This document shows positions 46,731 to 57,051 of a stretch of DNA of 64,000 nt, piece by piece (the stretch's first letter is position 1; each line of letters begins with the position of its first letter). Both the position numbers and the translations under genes were made by a program. The notes under the pieces are model-generated. The model worked only from the letters and a program-made list of their open reading frames with translations, did not search any database and was not told where the DNA came from. The DNA lies in the NCBI GenBank assembly GCA_038373885.1, contig JAWZYV010011912.1, positions 1-64,000 of the forward strand. The letters run 5' to 3'. The stretch is from Cheiracanthium punctorium. Taxonomy: Eukaryota > Arthropoda > Arachnida > Araneae > Cheiracanthiidae.

Positions 46731-46899
46731 TATAGTTACTCATTTATCAGATATAAACTGTATGTGCAGTAAACGCAAAGAATACTGGCTAATTTGAAAC
46801 TGGAGCAGCATCTTTGAGATCGGACTCAAAGGAGACATCACCGTAACAGAGTACCTGCACTGCACGTCTTTCAGTCGGTCTCAAGGGAGATACTCGTTC

Positions 46900-47700
46900 A
46901 AAATACACAGTGCCTGACTCCTCCCCCCCCCAACAGCAACAAACCCTAACCTGGGTGGGAGGATGTGGGAAGGGGAATAAAAAGAGAAAAAAAGAAAGAC
47001 GACGCTACTACGCTACCAGAAGAGAACGTAAAGCTAGTAAGGAATACTCACTCAGAGAGACGACTGACTGTTGGGGAAGAGATGCTCGCTCGCTTCTCAA
47101 CAACTGCTCTTCTGCATCTCTAGAAAATTCGAAAAATCTTCCCGCTCCGCTGGATGTTCGATTGTTCTAGGGTAGAGAGAAAGAGAGAGAGAGAGAGACT
47201 GCGAAGGGCACGCCACATTGGCGGTCGTCATCGCCCTCCTCGAATTGCCGCCAAGAGTTATTTTTACAAGTTTCGAACAACGGCGATGGCAGTTACAGAG
47301 AAATGTTCGTTTGGAAGTGGGGGGAGGGAGGTGGTGGCAGATAGGGCGCCCCTCCCGATGGCAAACGAACGATCGATGGCAGCAGGGGCTGCTCATTATT
47401 TTTCGTCGGATGAGAATCTTGTAAGAGGGAGTTTAGTTCTTGGCGGAGGATGGGCCGCCATCTTTGAATACGGGTCACCAAGGTGAGTGAAGTGTAAGCA
47501 CCCACAGCAATCGATAATGCATGTACATACATGTATTAATATGGATCTGTAAAGACGAAGAAGACCAGCTCTAGAGGGGCTCTTTGTAAAAAAGGGTGAA
47601 GAACGCGGGCTGTGTGGATGGACACTGGCCGAGAAGCGAACTGATCCAACGGAAGGATCTTCTCGAGATTGGGTCCACCACAAAGCACCAACCATTGACT
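46900..47700. other. CpG-rich stretch with GA microsatellite, no recognised gene
   Basis: Higher GC and CpG than the surroundings, with a (GA)n tract at about 47172-47199 and C8 and G runs. Frames of 86-152 codons overlap on both strands, with basic low-complexity peptides. A short phrase ('gctccgctggat') is shared with 62458-62468. Possibly regulatory or first-exon DNA of a host gene; no motif decides it. Confidence 0.3.
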
Positions 47701-47962
47701 TCGGGTAGTTAGGAAATTCGCCCAAAACAGTGCCTATGCTCGGAACTAGAACGTTGGGCAAAGTGCAAAGTGCATGTAGGTCCTTCCTATAGCGGAAAAG
47801 CATGATTATTTTTTTTTTCATGGAAAACATTCTAAATCTTTGACGGAACTTCATTTTTTTTTCAATGTTATGTTAAAAGGAATTCTAAAATATCAAAATT
47901 GTAGAGCACGATGCCCAGTATGATTACTCATTCTTATGTGTCTTGTACAAGACAGTGGTCAT

Positions 47963-48300
47963 AGGTAAACTATCGGCTAGTGGAGAACTTATAAATTGGT
48001 AAGCATTTTGGACAGTGGGAAACTGATAGATTGGTAAGCGATTCGGCTAGAGGAGAACTGCAGAACTAGTAACTCTTTTAACCAGCAGAGAACTGAAAAA
48101 TTGGTAAGGATTGTGGCCAGCTGAGAATTGAAAGTTTGGTAAGCTTTCGTCTGGACGAGAAATGAAAGATTAGTAACCATTTTAGCTGTAGAAAAAGTGA
48201 AAAGTTGGTAAACTGTCGTCTGGTGTAGAAATGAAAGATTAGTAACCATTCTATCTGGAGAAATACTGAAAAGTTGGTAATCATTTTGGCTTGGAGAAAG
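47963..48300. repeat. 35-bp degenerate minisatellite, about nine units
   Basis: The marker GGTAA or AGTAA recurs at 47998, 48033, 48068, 48103, 48138, 48172, 48207, 48241 and 48276, a period of 34-35 bp. Units follow the pattern 'gaaaagttggtaa..attttggct.gagaa.t'. Alternate units near the right end resemble each other more, hinting at a 69-70-bp higher-order step. Confidence 0.88.
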
Positions 48301-48499
48301 AAAAGGAAATAACCCACTGTTCTTTGGTTCACGTCCATTTTTTTTTTCCTGTCAGCTCATCGTTTTTTAATAGCGAGTGGGTTCAGGGTACTATTAACGT
48401 CCTCATTTAAAAAGTTGTATTAAATGTCAATTGTGTACGACAAATCCTGCGTTTTTCAAATGACAGCGCTGGAGAAATATTTTCGTAAATTTCGTTATT

Positions 48500-48990
48500 T
48501 TACATCACAGATGGCCAAATCGGGGCGCATATACTGAATTTGGCGCAGTGGATGATTCCATGTGGCGCACCTCATCCTCGTACTTACCTATTGTTTTGAG
48601 GCAATATTGAAGACTTTGGTAAATAATTTCTTGCTCGGAAATATTTTATTTCTTATAATTTATGATGTTGTCAAAAGGAAGCATTTGTACGTTCCAAAAT
48701 ACCCTGTCTCCAAAAATAGAACAATCTCTGGCCCCCTACTAAATATTCGAAAAACTAATTCTAGAATTCTCCTCCTCAGAACAACTATTTCAATCTCATG
48801 TTCAGATGTTTTCATGTTCTCATGTTCATGTCAAAACTTTTCCTCTCCTATAGTAAAGGAAAAAGTAGCAACGCCGGTACCTGTGAATATAAGGAAGTCA
48901 AAAGGTGTTTGAGTTGTTTAGCGCATTTGAGCTTTTCCGTGGAAAAAATTGGCGCATGATAGCCAAAAGATTGGCAGCCAACTGTTCTAC
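48500..48990 (+). repeat. Dispersed repeat related to 31407-31790
   Basis: Contains the plus-strand counterpart of the 31560-31705 block. A CAGATGGCCAAATC start (48508) and an end reverse-complementing to CAGTTGGCTGCCAATC (48984) look hAT-like, but the flanking 8-mers do not match. Confidence 0.45.
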
Positions 48991-50019
48991 AACATGGAGA
49001 GAAAAATAAATCCACAAAGCAGTAATGACAGCAAAGGGGATAAAAATCTTGATACCTCCCGATTCCTTAATAAATATTTCTTTCCTTCTTTTTTATACAT
49101 CCCTAAGACGGCTTTTAAAACCACACAATTTGCACTAGATATGCAAATGACCAGTTTTGCTCTCTATCAGCCGAAAATTTCTTGGGAGCTCCTAACAGGG
49201 GCGGATCCAGACAAACCATCTGGGGGGGGGGGGGCTCCGTTTTTCATTAGGATGTTACATTGATTTCCGTGTATTAAGTATTTATTAAGTATTGGTGTAA
49301 ATATTCTTGGAATATGTATATATATATAGTTGGCTCTCTGTTTAACGACTTTCAAGGAACCGTGAAAATGTGAAAAATCGTCCTTAAATAGAGATCTTCC
49401 ATAAACAGAATTTGTAAAAGAATAACATTTCCCTTTACACTTCCGGTGTGCGGTTCAAAACCAGTTCGCGTTCGCCGACCTAACTGTTCGGAGTTTTCCG
49501 TGCTTTCTTCCGAAACTTAGAGTAAATAAGTTTTAGGACCCCTTAGAAAGACCCCCACGGAGTGTACCCCACCCATCGGCTTTGATTCCATGTGCAGATA
49601 ATTGGCCGTAATCCTATAGCACCAACACCAACACTTTACACTTTACATTCTTAGGACTGTGAACATTTTTCTTGATATATTGGCGTGTTTAAAGATGTTA
49701 CTTTTATTATCATTATATTACTTTATTATCCAAAAAAAAATTATTTTAAGTTACCATAAAAAAGGTAGTAAAAACAAGCAATACAATAAAATTAGGTTTC
49801 AAGAAAATCAAAATGAGTCAGTTGTTTCATTTTTCGCCTTCCCGTTATTCTTTCTTCCAGATTTTCTCAAATGTGAAATGCTTCAGCTTCCATTTTATGA
49901 ATTTTTCTAGCTAACCAGCCGAAGCCTGAAAATTTTGCATTCCAAATTTTTCTGCCAGAATAACAGCACTGCAGTAATTGCTTTATTTATTTTATTTTAG
50001 TAATACGAACAATTATCTA

Positions 50020-50215
50020 CACGAGGGATCTAGGCCGAGTACGGGGTGCCCTACGTAGGTGTTTTTCTAACGAGTCTTAATCCGTATTTATGAGAAGTTT
50101 CGGAGAAAACTGCGTAAGACTTCGAACGGCTAGATTTACGGACGCGAACCTGGGTTTGAACCAGGCACTTTTCCCAGTTGCGAGCGCTATGCCATACTGG
50201 GGCGGTTGCCTTGGT
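50020..50215 (-). repeat. tRNA-derived SINE, type a
   Basis: On the minus strand the head (from about 50215 leftward) reads CAGTATGGCATAGCGCTCGC, then about 30 bases on GCCTGGTTCAAACCCAGG. This is a tRNA-like arrangement of an A-box-like TGGCATAGCG and a B-box GGTTCAAACCC, the internal RNA polymerase III promoter. The body follows toward 50020. A second type-a unit is at 51135-51368. Confidence 0.65.
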
Positions 50216-50398
50216 CGGAGGATTTTTTCAGAGGTTCTAACGCGTATTCACGTTAAATCTGGAGAAAACCATCTGGAAAAACTCCTAGATAGTTAGATCA
50301 AAAGCCGCGCGGTAGGCCCAAACGCGGGACCTTCACACTTCAGTCGTCTATCATGTCGAGTGTCTTATCCACTCGACCATGGTGGGGCCAGAAATTAG
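50216..50398 (-). repeat. tRNA-derived SINE, type b
   Basis: On the minus strand the head reads CCATGGTCGAGTGGATAAG (an A box as in Ser/Leu tRNAs) and later GGTCCCGCGTTTGGGCC at the B-box position. The body carries an 'acgcgtattcacgtta' block shared with 51405-51621. It abuts the type-a unit. Confidence 0.65.
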
Positions 50399-50944
50399 AA
50401 TGTTGGATGCTCTTGCTTCATGCAACCATTTGCATGCAGCATTGCCTTGGTAAACTCTTCCAACCGGCCACATTGACTTTTGGGCCGTTTGGATTTGGAT
50501 CCGGAACTAAATTTTTGTGCTGCTTCAAGAACTTTCTCTTTGCTTCTAAAATACCTTTGATAATACACTCAGGTAGTTGAGATTGTCTTGCGAATGGCAC
50601 TTTTGACATTCCCTGACACTTTTTTCCCACTCTTAAAATTTTTTTCTCCTGTTCGTGTAGCGTAAGTTGAAAAAAAAAATTGTTGTTAAACAGAAACGAT
50701 GTCGTCTTTGAATAGAAATTTTTTACGTTGGAGTTGTTGGGACTTTGAAATATCGTCTTTGGAAAGAGATCGTCGTTAAACAGAGAGTCAACTGTATATA
50801 CACAGCTACTTTTTAAAATTTCAGTTCATGTGAAAAATTGCAATTTTTTTAAAACTTCCCTAATCCACAGAGTATTTCTAGCTCTGGGGGGGCTCGAGCC
50901 CCCAGAGCCCCCCACACCCCCGTGGATCCGCCACTGGCTCCTAA

Positions 50945-51130
50945 GCCCTCTCTCAAGGAAGCAATCTAGTGCAGACCAAATATAGAATATAATAAGAAAA
51001 GTGCTGTTCTTTTTGAGAATGCAGTATAGAACTTCGATTATCTGATGTAACTGGGACCGACCTATATTGGATGATTGGAATTTCCTGCCAATAGTGAATT
51101 TCTCAATAATCATCTAGTTTAATATGTTGC
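50945..51130. other. Intergenic with worn pogo-like end
   Basis: The phrase 'cagtatagaacttcgattatc' (51019-51039) resembles a pogo-type terminus. No partner was found. Confidence 0.3.
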
Positions 51131-51134
51131 TTGT

Positions 51135-51368
51135 TTGTTTGAGGGATTGCGGCCGATTATTTTCTTGTGGAATTAGGACGAGTGCCTTACCTGGGGAGAG
51201 GGGGCTTTGTAAGGGGCCTTAACCTATATTTGCTCAAAGAATATCGGAAAAAACCATGGAAAACTCAGAACGGTTAGTTCGGTGGACGGGACCTGGGTTT
51301 AAACCAGGTACCTTCCGTCTCCCAGTTCTGAACGCTATACGCTCGGCCATTGGTCGGGCTGTAATATG
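51135..51368 (-). repeat. tRNA-derived SINE, type a, second copy
   Basis: On the minus strand: AATGGCCGAGCGTATAGCG (A box), then GGTACCTGGTTTAAACCCAG (B box GGTTTAAACC). The internal body phrase 'cggaaaaaaccatgg' corresponds to the type-a body at 50100-50120. Confidence 0.68.
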
Positions 51369-51404
51369 TAACATCGTCATCGCATAGCTATTATCACTAT
51401 TTGT

Positions 51405-51621
51405 TTAGTGTTATAGCAAACCTGCACGAGAGGCACCTGCCTACCGGAGGGTAGACTTCGTTGGAGGATTTTTAAGGGGTTCTAACACGCATTCACGTTA
51501 CATGTGGAGAAAACCGACTAAAACTCCACACTGTTAGATCGCCAGCCGCTCGGTCGGTGCGAACGCGGGACCTTCATGCTTCACCCGTCTTCCATGTTCA
51601 GTGCCTTATCTATACACAGCC
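51405..51621 (-). repeat. tRNA-derived SINE, type b, second copy
   Basis: On the minus strand: a head near 51621 with GGCTGTGTATAGATAAGGCA, then GAAGGTCCCGCGTTCGCACC at the B-box position. The body shares 'attcacgtta.atgtggagaaaacc' with 50216-50398. The a-then-b order repeats that of the first pair, about 1.1 kb away. Confidence 0.65.
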
Positions 51622-51714
51622 ATGACATATGATTGAAAAATCACTCAAAATACTGGTGTTAAACGATAAAGTAATTAAAAAACTTTGTAAAAAACACACA
51701 TAAGAAGTAATAGG

Positions 51715-51770
51715 TAAGAGGATACGCACGTTTCGTTCAAAAATTGTTTTGAACTTCATCAGTCCAAGCC
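51715..51770 (-). ncRNA. Hammerhead-ribozyme-like motif (PLE 1, left)
   Basis: On the minus strand: GGA, CTGATGA, A, GTTC with loop and GAAC, then GAAACGTGCGTA and TCC. All three hammerhead core pieces are present: CTGANGA, GAAA and a GTA cleavage-type triplet. Stem I is only GGA with TCC. Confidence 0.5.
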
Positions 51771-52010
51771 CTTCGTCGTAAAGAACACAGGGGGTAAAAA
51801 AAAGAAAAATGGCATAGAAACGAGCACAGTTAGCAATACACTAAATTAAATTCTGATCCTACTAACAGTCACCTTTCTGAAATTAAACACACTGTGAAGT
51901 CCTCTGTAATCTTAAATGCTCAAACTAAACGTTATGTTATTCCTTCTATTGCTAACTGTGGTCGTTTCTATGCCATTTTTCTTTTAGCCCCTGTGTTCTT
52001 TACGACGAAG

Positions 52011-52066
52011 GGCTTGGACTGATGAAGTTCAAAACAATTTTTGAACGAAACGAGCGTATCCTCTTA
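52011..52066 (+). ncRNA. Hammerhead-ribozyme-like motif (PLE 1, right)
   Basis: On the plus strand: GGA (52016-52018), CTGATGA (52019-52025), A, then GTTC...GAAC as stem II, GAAAC, a 4-base loop GAGC, GTA, and TCC. Pairing A-U and C-G would make a minimal stem III closing the cleavage site after GTA. One extra A between core and stem II, and a short stem I, are departures from the canonical fold. Confidence 0.52.
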
Positions 52067-52126
52067 CCTATTACTTCTTGTGTGTGTTTTTTACAAAGTT
52101 TTTTAATTACTTTATGACATATGATT

Positions 52127-52429
52127 ATTTGAAATGCTAAGTACAGTAGCCCCACCTTTAACACGGATTCATATCAGACGGATTCGTATAAAACGGCGGA
52201 AAAATTGTTATCTTCTTCTTATAACACGTTAAAAAATATATAAAAAAACTCTTACAACATCATAAAAGAATGATACAGACATCGTTTCTGTATTACTTGT
52301 TAGCACTGCCGTCTATTGTAAATATTTAAATTCAAAAATTTGTTCCCTGCGCTTGCTTGCAATCAAAATCTGCAAGCATTAGATTCTTATGGCACTTGCA
52401 ATATAGGGCATTCCGAATCCTACTCTATA
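52127..52429. other. Intergenic with worn pogo-like end
   Basis: 'cagtagccccacctttaacac' at 52144-52164 followed by 'ttcatatcagacggattcgt' resembles a pogo-type end. No partner and no gene. Confidence 0.3.
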
Positions 52430-53110
52430 TGGTTACGCTGATCCCTGACTCACTGATTCTCAAACGATTCCGAGTTAACCATTCAAAGATAAAACTTTTA
52501 CCGCCATTGCTAAAAAAAAAATTAAAAAGTTAAGCACAAAAAGCCTGATAGCATGTACGCCGTTTGTACGATCTGCTTGAAATTTTTCATAATTATGTAT
52601 ATAGAAAACAGTCTGAGCTACTTTAAAAATCTGAAAATATACCCATTCCCTCATTTTTAAGCGATTTTTTGCTATTTTCTGTTCTATTTTACTCCCGAGA
52701 ATAAAACGCGTGAATCATTTGCGTGACAAAATTTGCTGTCGCAACTGATATGGCGTCCGATTGAAGTCACGTCATCAGGCTTTGAAGGGAAAGTGGCGAT
52801 TCCAGTTCGTTTTAAACAGTATTTTTAGGTAACATAGTTTAATTTTTTTTATTGAAATGATCGTTTGTATGGAGCATTGATATAAGAGGGTCTGTTTACA
52901 CAAAACGAAATCGTTCGTAAAGTTTCCGAGCGTTTCCAGAAGCGCATGAAATTCCTTTTGGGTATATAATAAAAATTGAATACGAAGTTATTTATTTTAG
53001 GTGAACGAAGATTAAATGCGTTGAATGCCCATGTATTTTCGTTAAATATTTTTTCTAGAGCCCCTTGTAATTGCCTCCACAACTTTCTTTGACTTCTAGT
53101 TTCTAATTAG
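52430..53110 (-). repeat. Long dispersed repeat, inverted partner of 37975-38650
   Basis: See the 37694-38930 entry for shared blocks. A 77-codon minus-strand frame (52849-53082) lies in the best conserved part, but copy-to-copy changes are mostly non-synonymous. Confidence 0.7.
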
Positions 53111-55203
53111 GGAGTGAAGATAGTTTTCGCAGGAGTTCTAAGGAGCATTTTTCCTTCTTTTATACAAGATATCTCGGTTTTAAAGATATTTCTCTTGAGA
53201 AATTTTTAGCTTTAACTGAAAAATGCTTATTTAGAATTGTTTCAACTGCTACATAAAAAGAAATTCTCTCAGTATAATAAAATGATGTATCTTTTCATTC
53301 TGTACAAATGAACACAGGTGTCGCGTAACCGATTTCTTTTTTTAAGGAGTAGGAGGGGGGGGGCACGTATAAAATTCGAGAGAAGATAAAAGGAAATTTC
53401 TTATAATTTTGCAACAAATGTTTGAAATCAAAAGATTTTGAGGTAAAGTTGAAGGCACATGCTCCCTGTGACTCCCCCGACGCCTTGGCAAATGAAAAAC
53501 TTTTCTTATCGTTATTTGCAGAATAACAGTCCAGGTTCAGCACAGTCTCTCTCATCCTGATTATAAAAGTTCATTGCGCGGGAATTCTAAGCATCTATTA
53601 TTCGGATACACTTTATTATGTTCTAACTGAAATACCCGTCGTTTAATTTTTAATAAGCAAAGCAGTTTATAAATTTAAAAAAATAGAATCTTTGCTTGCA
53701 TTGTAGGAGCACAATTAATGAAATCGGCATACTGACAAAAGTATAAAAAGCAAAGTTATAACTTCTGTGCATTGTTACTAAAATCTGGTAGTGGGTGCAC
53801 GTTAAAATTGTCAAAAAAACCAGAAAAGCGAATATAACACTTTATTCGACTAATCGAAGCAGTAATAGCTCACAAAAAATATAGAATTTAATAACACATG
53901 CAACAGCAGATCGTTGACTTTCACAGCAATTATACTCTATTCAAATCGTAATGTCGATCGTAGATCTCCGCTCTCTACATCCTCGGTCTGTTTCAACTAA
54001 CTCGACAGGAAGGGAGACTCCCTATTTACAATTTACAATTGCCGAGCCTGACGTGACATCATATTTCTGGATTTTTCGTGTAACTTCTTTCCTAACTGAG
54101 ATGCAGATAAAATTCCACTACTTTCGTAAACTTTCTTTCGGACTCCAAAGTCACCAAATTCCTCGGTAAGGTCAAGGGGTCATATAGTCATTTCACTTGC
54201 AAGAATGGCTGTACAACTCTCCTTCCGGCAACACACGTTTATGCAGGAAAGCAACACTACAGTTTTGTAACAGTATTGTTAAAAGATTACAAGTTAGATA
54301 GTAACAAAGTGCTGAGTGAAATTATCAATAGAGAAAACGTCATGTCTTCAAAATTAGCGGTTTATTTTAGTGGAATGTTCTTTTAAAGTCAAGAGGTCAT
54401 TCCTTGCCTATAACTAAATTTTGCTTGATTTACTCTAAATATTTTAATGCCATGCCTCAAGAAAAATTTGCACAGTTTTTACAAAATCAAAATAAATAAA
54501 TAACTATAAAAAATAACATTTTTAAAAATCGACGAAATTTCTTTGAGTAGCCAACTATTATCTTACCACGCCAGACACCTTATAGTGATGTCCTCCTCCC
54601 CCCAAAAATATACTAACGAAACGTTCTAATATTGTTTTGTTAATTTTCTTTTTTATCTCTTTATTTTACAGGTCACATCAATTAGGATTCCAAAAACGTT
54701 TTATTCTTCTTTCTACGATAATGAAAGACCAAGTAATACCAGAAATGAACCGGAAGGAGAGTACTTTGCACATTATTACAACCTTTAAACGCGTTTTCTG
54801 AAAACGTGTGTTTTTTGTAAACTTTCTTTACAGTAAATGTCATATCTCATAATCTGTTTAGTATATTGATTCGAAATTTGCCAGGATACTTTGGTCATTA
54901 TTTGCTGTGTTATGAAGCAAGTTTCTGTATTTATTTGTTCATCTTTGACCATTTTTTCTTCAAAAAATACTTTTTTTTTTAGAAAAAATATTGAGTTTCC
55001 ATTTAAAAATTGAAATTTTCATAACTATTAGAACATCTGTAAAACTTTAGGTTCATAACACATATAAATATGTTAGTTATGTACTGCATAAATATTTACA
55101 AAAAAATTATTACAATCGGTTACAGGAAGTCTGGGGAAAATGCAATTCTCTACAAAAATTGCACTTGAATTTCTCAATACTTCAAAGTTAACATTGATTT
55201 TCA
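53111..55203. other. AT-rich intergenic stretch, no gene seen
   Basis: Two kilobases without supported features. A 72-codon frame at 53951-54169 starts with a valid ATG but has no recognisable domain. Confidence 0.45.
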
Positions 55204-55207
55204 TTAA

Positions 55208-55695
55208 CCTTTTACAGGCCGATGTTCCCAGTTGGGAATTAAAAATTTATTAAAAAATAAAATTTTATCAATATTGACTAGAAAAGAATTAGCAGATAAA
55301 GTCAAAAGATGACTTTTTTCTTTTTTTTAATCGAAGTTGCATTTCTATGATGGGTGGGATACTGGACAAAAAATTATTAAAAAAATCACTTTCACAAACT
55401 TTTACAAAGCTATTTTAATACACGCCCACTCCCTACAAACTTAATTCATATCTTTACTTAAATTCAGAGAAATAAATCTTTCATTAATTCTTAATATATT
55501 TCATTTATTATTTAAACTACCCATCAGCCTATTCCGTTTTTGAGACCAATGTAAAAGTACAGTCAGAAATGGCCCATGATCCCAATTAGGAACACAGTGA
55601 AAATTGTATAATCTTTTTCCCCCATTCAAAGGACTAATACCCTGAGCACATTACACATGAAAATGTGTCCAATTCTCAATTCCGTCTGTAAAAGG
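55208..55695 (+). mobile_element. TTAA MITE, family 3 (piggyBac-type)
   Basis: TTAA at 55204-55207 and 55696-55699. The ends are CCTTTTACAGGCCGATG and, reverse-complemented, CCTTTTACAGACGGAATTG. The 488-bp AT-rich interior is unlike family 1 and non-coding. Subterminal 'gttcccagttgggaatt' has a partial counterpart, 'cccaattaggaac', at 55579-55591. Confidence 0.83.
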
Positions 55696-55699
55696 TTAA

Positions 55700-56145
55700 A
55701 ACTGAATTTACATTCTTTTGTTTTACACCCCATTTCAATTAAAATCTCATTAAAATTTTACTTTTTTAAAAAGAAATGCCCCGAAGGTAGGTTTTTACCT
55801 TAAGAACCAGAGAGAGAAAAAAAGAAAGAAATTACACGATGCAGAGAGTGAAAGATGTCCCTTCCCTTCCCCCCTTCGGCAAGAACTGCAAGCACGTATC
55901 TCCTGATCCGGAGAGATGAGGCATTCCCAATAAATGTCGCCGGAGATGATTTTTCCGTCGATCCCCATCTCTTCCGGAAACGCATTGATTTTCTTCTTGG
56001 GCCTTCATCTGTGGACGGAAGGCGAGAGTGGATTAACGAGCGACGCGCCGAGAAAGTCATCGGCGGAATCCCCCCGCGCCGATGAGAATCTTAGCAGTTT
56101 ATCCGACGAGAGCACAGACAGTAAGGATCGCGTCGGGAAATCGTT
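55700..56145. other. GC-richer unique stretch, no recognised gene
   Basis: From about 55800 to 56145 composition rises and CpGs are frequent. Overlapping frames of 71-86 codons on both strands carry no domain I recognise. Confidence 0.3.
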
Positions 56146-56149
56146 TTAA

Positions 56150-57047
56150 CAATTTGAGACGCAATCCTTTACCAACGCTGAAAAAAGGGCAGCCGTTGCG
56201 ATCGCTCGACGTAACTACCAGCAAGATGGCGGACGATCGAAACGTTCATCGCGTGCCACAGATCTAGAGACCCTTTTTTTGACGTAGCTGGCTGTGCCTT
56301 TTTTTCAGCATTGGGCAATCTATCCAGCTGTTCTCGCAATTTAAGGGATTTAAGGGTAATAAAAAGAACCAACGATTACTCCTTTTAACGCGCAGAGTTC
56401 CCGCTCTGGGAACACCAAACTCTGACGTTTTGACTGTTGCCAGTCACGAAGAACAGATTGGATTTCTATAAAAATAGTTGCGGGTGCCATAGCTCCACGA
56501 TAATCCTTTACTTTTTAGCACGTCAGCACTGAAGCTTGATAGCACTGAAAAGCACTGAAGTTTGATAAAGACGCTGTGGCATCGTAAAATGGTGCACGTT
56601 ACGAAAGATATTTATGGCCTTATATTGACATAATCCTAAAACACGTGCTAAATCATCAGTAATATGTCTTACATATGACTTTAACACGCACAGCCAACTA
56701 TCGTCAAAAAAGGGTCTCCAGATCTGTGGCACGCGATGAACGTTTAGATCGTCCGCCATCTTGCTGGTATTTAAGTCGAGCGATGGCAACGGCTGTCCTT
56801 TTTTCAGCATTGGGCAATCTATCCAGCTGTTCTCGCATTCTTCCATTTTTCAGCAGATGTCAGTGCTGTTAAAAATAATCGCGACAATTTTTTTAACGGG
56901 AAATGACGTGCTAAAAAGTAAAGGATTCTCGTGGAGCTGTGTCACCCGCAACTATTTTAATAGAAATCCAATCTATTCTTCTGACTGGCAACAGTCAAAA
57001 CGTCACTGTTTGGCGTTCCCAGAGCGGGAACACTGCGCGTTAAAGGG
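56150..57047 (-). mobile_element. Composite of piggyBac-type MITE family 1 and alternative-centre subfamily
   Basis: Begins at TTAA (56146-56149) with a mutated left end (CAATTTGAGACGCAATCC) and ends at TTAA (57048-57051) with the CGCGTTAAAGGG form. An internal start ('ttttaacgcgcagagttccc', 56385) and the ~150-bp alternative centre (56530-56690, inverted relative to 42545-42690) show that at least two elements overlap. Confidence 0.7.
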
Positions 57048-57051
57048 TTAA

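Larger units (their letters stand above)
49327..50794 (+). mobile_element. pogo/Tigger-like element, non-autonomous
   Basis: The ends TAGTTGGCTCTCTGTTTAAC and, reverse-complemented, CAGTTGACTCTCTGTTTAAC are flanked by TA within TATATA. Ends with 'CTCTGTTTAACGAC' and a TA target are typical of pogo-type (Tc1/mariner superfamily) elements. There is no transposase; it carries two SINE-like units. Similar worn ends occur near 37310, 51030 and 52145. Confidence 0.75.
49196..50936 (+). mobile_element. hAT element hosting a pogo-like element
   Basis: The left end is CAGGGGCGGATCCAGAC and the right end reverse-complements to CAGTGGCGGATCCACGGG. Perfect 8-bp duplication gctcctaa at 49188-49195 and 50937-50944. 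G- and C-runs lie next to both ends. Without the nested element only about 270 bp belongs to it. Confidence 0.9.
51635..52113 (+). mobile_element. Penelope-like element 1 with inverted pseudo-LTRs and 13-bp TSD
   Basis: Two ~130-bp arms are inverted copies (51670-51795 against 51999-52113). Only the left end has an extra ~35-bp tail ('cactcaaaatactggtgtta'). The flanks carry a 13-bp duplication, atgacatatgatt, at 51622-51634 and 52114-52126. Pseudo-LTRs in direct or inverted order, a one-sided 30-40-bp tail and a TSD longer than 10 bp are known Penelope features. The centre (51836-52020) has a continuous frame without an ATG that ends in the hammerhead-like core; I cannot securely assign it to the Penelope reverse transcriptase. 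Confidence 0.65.

Noticed and set aside
47396..47854. 152-codon minus-strand frame
   Set aside because: Low-complexity basic peptide in a CpG-rich patch with overlapping frames on both strands; no family recognised.
47989..48249. Repetitive 86-codon protein
   Set aside because: Produced by the 35-bp minisatellite; no start context or conservation, and the repeat unit is not a multiple of 3.
50100..50400. Functional tRNA genes
   Set aside because: A- and B-box-like sequences are present, but acceptor stems and anticodon arms do not form and the heads continue into SINE bodies.
52849..53082. 77-codon frame shared with the copy at about 38000
   Set aside because: Differences between the copies are mostly non-synonymous and there is no recognised domain, so shared ancestry of a repeat explains it.
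55208..55695. Member of MITE family 1
   Set aside because: TTAA and CC-type termini agree, but terminal and internal sequences are unrelated to family 1, so it was kept as a separate family.
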